Below are positions 5,001 through 5,820 of a DNA stretch of 5,820 nt, piece after piece. The notes under the pieces were generated by a model that searched no databases, was not told the origin of the DNA, and saw only the letters and a program-made list of their open reading frames with translations. Position 1 is the first letter of the stretch. The number at the start of each line of letters is the position of its first letter. The stretch lies in NCBI GenBank assembly GCA_021788565.1, contig JAJYKO010000418.1:1-5820 (forward strand), given 5' to 3'. Position numbers and translations under genes: made by a program. This DNA is from Chloroflexota bacterium (GTDB lineage: Bacteria; Chloroflexota; UBA6077).

Positions 5001-5561
5001 CCGCCTCGCCGGGATGGCGGCACGCAGAGCCCAGAACCCAGAACTCAGAACCCATCACCTATCACTCGTCACTCCCTTCCACCGTCTCCCCGTCTCTCCG
5101 TCTCCCCGTCGCCATCCCCCCCCCTCCCGGGGTTGACGCCCTATGAGGAGACGGCGGCGGAGTACTCCCTGCTGGGGATGTCTCCCGGCCGCCACGCTGT
5201 CGAGCTGTTCCGTAACTACCTGGAGGAAAATCGGGCCGTCCCGTGCGACCAGCTCTCGGAGTTGCCGCGCAATCTGGTGGTGCGAGTTGGGGGGCTGGTG
5301 GTGTGCGAGCAGGCGCCTCCCACCGCCAAGGGGCACGTCTTCATCACACTGGAGGACGAGACCGGCCTTGCCAACGTCATCTTGAGACCCGGGGTCTACC
5401 AGCAGTTTCGCAAAGTGCTTCAGACCGACCAGATGGTGGTGGTCGAAGGGGTGATCAACAGGCAGGAGGGGATAACAAACCTCATGGGGCGAAAGATCCT
5501 TTCCCTACATCAGGAAGCACTGCTCGCAACCGGCCGGACCAAACGCCCTCATAGAAGATGA
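1926..5561 (+). CDS. dnaE2: Error-prone DNA polymerase DnaE2 (ImuC), alpha subunit of the mutasome
   Basis: Encodes 1211 aa. ATG 1926 is chosen because GAGG lies 7 nt upstream; GTG 1923 is the alternative. The PHP domain begins at ELHCHSNYSMLDGAS, with metal-ligand candidates H42, H44, D75, H76, E101, H198/H199, C159, D227 and H229 all present. The polymerase aspartates are D417 and D419 (PDIDIDF) and D635 (IKMDLLGL), matching E. coli DnaE D401, D403 and D555. GVFQVESRAQ (683-692), the FASYGFCKSHAAAFA block and NNQPMGFYSPE are DnaE2-type variants. A helix-hairpin-helix near 917-922 and an OB fold (~1117-1195, with AKGHVFITLEDETGLANVIL) follow. It catalyses low-fidelity DNA synthesis past lesions, recruited by ImuB, and is co-transcribed from the SOS promoter. 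The ~37 N-terminal residues and segments ~499-568 and ~981-1067 are repeat-encoded insertions; removing them leaves about 1020 aa, typical for DnaE2. No frameshift or stop is seen. Confidence 0.95.
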   Translation: MRASAASRSAGQSGRADTEFRPYKLDEGEGIPHPLSPYVELHCHSNYSMLDGASHPEDLVARAKELGMEALAITDHDGLYGAVRFWQAAIQEGIQPIIGAEITLEGGEHLTLLAENRDGYSNLCRLISTAQLTHDKHRAALAPAVLAEHSKGLICLSGCRSGGIPSLLLAGHRGRARALAEEYAELFGVEGFWIELQHHLLPEDDWLCGELADLADRLGVGCVATNDVHYARKEGHRLQDILVCIKNRTNLDAAGGLLRPNSEYHLKPAEEMTALFARYPGAVANTRVIAARCHVDLNFKGYRFPGFQLPQGETAFSYLYRLCHEGARERYRPITPAVSKQLAHELEVIYKTGLAEYFLIVWDIMRYAREKGIPGQGRGSAADSIVAYVLGITKVDPIRHNLLFERFLSEEMSGMPDIDIDFSTNHREEVIQYVYEKYGQEYAGMVANVVTYRARNALREVGKAIGLPMELIDRFAKAVNRHSPSHLEEEMEVVGLFQGTGDGGQGAGGPVGAGGSAGPLAVGYGRLAPAGPPTPMSGRAGTAPRPYKVGAGEAGTQPLTPDHRPLTSALWGQLLEFCRQIEGFPRHLSIHVGGMLITATPLVEIAPLERATAPGRVVVQFNKDDVEDMGLIKMDLLGLRTLSVIHDTLEMIREGRGAEPDLDRVPLDDPAVYDMLCEPDNIGVFQVESRAQSQTLPKMRPRSIEDLIVEISIIRPGPLQGNMVHPYLRRRQGLEEMTYLHPSLEQILGETLGVVLFQEQVIRVAVAVAGFTPGEVDMFRRAMNRHRSGTEMARIHARFLEGAMRNGLEEETAETIFKQLAGFASYGFCKSHAAAFAKTAYDTAYLKLYYAPEFYAAILNNQPMGFYSPEVVANDAKRHDIRILPVDVNRSQSRCTVERIAVSGQSPAFAIRLGFAYVHGLGEAAMERLDEQRKLGPYRSLANFLRRTRLSREAVENLIVVGAMDCFGRPRREMLWEAGIEGRGDGETGTTVPVGAGGPAGPPLPEAEAVGLKRRSPSGWDGEGEPPRRDGGTQSPEPRTQNPSPITRHSLPPSPRLSVSPSPSPPLPGLTPYEETAAEYSLLGMSPGRHAVELFRNYLEENRAVPCDQLSELPRNLVVRVGGLVVCEQAPPTAKGHVFITLEDETGLANVILRPGVYQQFRKVLQTDQMVVVEGVINRQEGITNLMGRKILSLHQEALLATGRTKRPHRR
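3420..3629 (+). repeat. In-frame repeat insertion 1 in dnaE2 (nested inverted repeats)
   Basis: About 70 Gly/Pro-rich residues (499-568) lie between EEMEVVGLFQ and ALWGQLLEFCRQIEGFPRHLS, which sit much closer in other DnaE2 proteins. G-rich 7-bp units run 3421-3448 (GAACGGG, GGACGGG, GGGCAGG, GGGCGGG). Their C-rich counterparts run 3597-3624 (CCCCTGA, CCCCCGA, CCACCGA, CCCCTGA) and form an outer imperfect inverted repeat. Inside them lies the 3453-3570 element. The insertion falls between the second and third catalytic aspartates. Confidence 0.8.
3453..3570 (+). repeat. 118-bp element with inverted ends CCTGTAGGGGC / GCCCCTACAAGG
   Basis: TGTAGGGGC (3455-3463) and GCCCCTACA (3559-3567) are exact inverted repeats. 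Internally GGGCCGGC pairs with GCCGGCCC around a 6-nt loop (about 3461-3482). There is no coding capacity for a transposase, so the structure is MITE-like or a palindromic repeat. It shares 31 of 32 bases (3452-3483) with 4901-4932 and about 70 aligned bases with the copy at the dnaE2 start. Mobility is inference. Confidence 0.65.
4866..5127 (+). repeat. In-frame repeat insertion 2 in dnaE2 (octad inverted repeats, heptad tract)
   Basis: About 87 residues (981-1067) separate RREMLWEAG from LTPYEETAAEYSLLG, between the helix-hairpin-helix region and the OB fold. The ends are inverted repeats of 8-bp GGGGAGAC units: 4871-4890 pairs with 5082-5101 at 19 of 20 bases. Inside are a 32-bp partial copy of the TGTAGGGGC element (4901-4932), short hairpins such as AGCCC-TTC-GGGCT and GGCGAG-CCGC-CTCGCC (about 4970-5010), and seven tandem 7-bp units at 5026-5074 (AGAACCC type grading into ATCACTC type). 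Confidence 0.8.
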
Positions 5562-5659
5562 ACGAGACTGTAGGTCTGTCTGGCCCAATTCTGGCAGTCT
5601 ACTTGCATCATAATGAGGTAGCAGGCCCTACGTTGAAAAGAAACAGCCGCGAGCAACCC

Positions 5660-5665
5660 AGGAAG
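5660..5665 (+). promoter_or_regulatory. Ribosome binding site of the downstream partial gene
   Basis: AGGAAG lies 8 nt before ATG 5674 and supports that start. In-frame codons back to the stop TGA at 5614 contain no ATG, GTG or TTG. Confidence 0.65.
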
Positions 5666-5673
5666 TTCTGCCC

Positions 5674-5820
5674 ATGGAGAACCTGGAAAGCAGACGTTCT
5701 GAAAGTCTGAGAGGTACACTGCCGGAGGCTGTCGTGCTGGAGGGCGGCCCTACCCAGATGGGAATAGCCCATGGTCGGTTGCTGGACACGGAGGTCCGAT
5801 TTCTGGTCCGCCAGGTCGAC
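5674..5820 (+). CDS. Partial CDS, N terminus resembling C45-type peptidase/acyltransferase proteins
   Basis: An open frame of 49 codons begins at ATG 5674 and runs off the right edge. Residues 18-36 (EAVVLEGGPTQMGIAHGRL) fit the N-terminal pattern L-x-G-x-P-x-x-M-G-x-x-H-G found in C45-family (penicillin acyltransferase-like) N-terminal nucleophile hydrolases and some related proteins. The catalytic nucleophile would lie beyond the window, so neither activity nor family can be confirmed. No signal peptide or membrane segment is visible. It lies 112 nt downstream of dnaE2 on the same strand. The gap (5562-5673) has a CATAAT at 5609-5614 but no good -35 box and no clear terminator, so read-through from the SOS operon is possible. 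There is no evident functional link to the mutasome. Confidence 0.6.
   Translation, partial: MENLESRRSESLRGTLPEAVVLEGGPTQMGIAHGRLLDTEVRFLVRQVD

Noticed and set aside
1302..5127. Inserts as CRISPR arrays
   Set aside because: The units are contiguous 7-8 bp tandem repeats without unique spacers of constant length, and no cas gene is present.
1302..5127. imuB or dnaE2 as pseudogenes disrupted by insertions
   Set aside because: Reading frames are continuous, no stops occur, and every expected downstream motif is intact in the same frame.
5565..5600. AGACTG/CAGTCT inverted repeat as the dnaE2 terminator
   Set aside because: Short stem, 24-nt loop and no run of T afterwards.
5609..5614. CATAAT as the -10 box of a promoter for the downstream gene
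   Set aside because: No acceptable -35 hexamer at 16-18 bp upstream.

Overview
The window holds a complete two-gene mutasome operon, imuB-dnaE2 (dnaE2 is also called imuC). It encodes the error-prone translesion machinery that many bacteria induce after DNA damage. The 5' end of an unrelated gene follows on the right. The DNA is clearly G+C-rich. A GAAC-N4-GTTC LexA box, a strong sigma70-type promoter and intragenic low-complexity repeats suggest a free-living Gram-positive-like or Chloroflexota-type bacterium. That placement is inference only, because no taxonomic marker is present.

Layout: 1-203 is non-coding and contains a degenerate palindromic/direct-repeat remnant (89-160). A near-consensus promoter (204-232), a LexA operator over the expected start of transcription (238-251) and a Shine-Dalgarno (252-257) lead into imuB (264-1886). 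After a short gap comes dnaE2 (1926-5561). A 112-nt intergenic stretch without a convincing terminator follows, then a start codon with a good RBS at 5674 that opens a reading frame running off the window. Its N terminus resembles C45-type peptidase/acyltransferase proteins.

How the genes work together: ImuB is a Y-family-like protein lacking the catalytic carboxylates but carrying a beta-clamp-binding motif (QMELF). By family knowledge it is the adaptor that brings DnaE2 to the sliding clamp. DnaE2 is the catalytic subunit, with an intact PHP domain, all three polymerase aspartates and an OB fold. The SOS promoter lies directly in front of imuB and no imuA-like gene is seen on either side.

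The unusual part is that both genes are riddled with in-frame, non-conserved insertions built from repetitive DNA: tandem 7-bp and 8-bp units, hairpins and a roughly 90-120 bp element with CCTGTAGGGGC/GCCCCTACAAG inverted ends. There are two such segments in imuB (about 564-635 and 1302-1469) and three in dnaE2 (the N terminus, about 3420-3629 and 4866-5127). One copy spans the imuB-dnaE2 junction and appears to supply the ribosome binding site, start codon and first ~37 codons of dnaE2. All lie at domain edges or loops and keep the frame open, so both proteins look full-length with low-complexity loops. Because 7 and 8 are not multiples of 3, slippage in these tracts would switch the genes off, so the mutasome could itself be a mutable locus.
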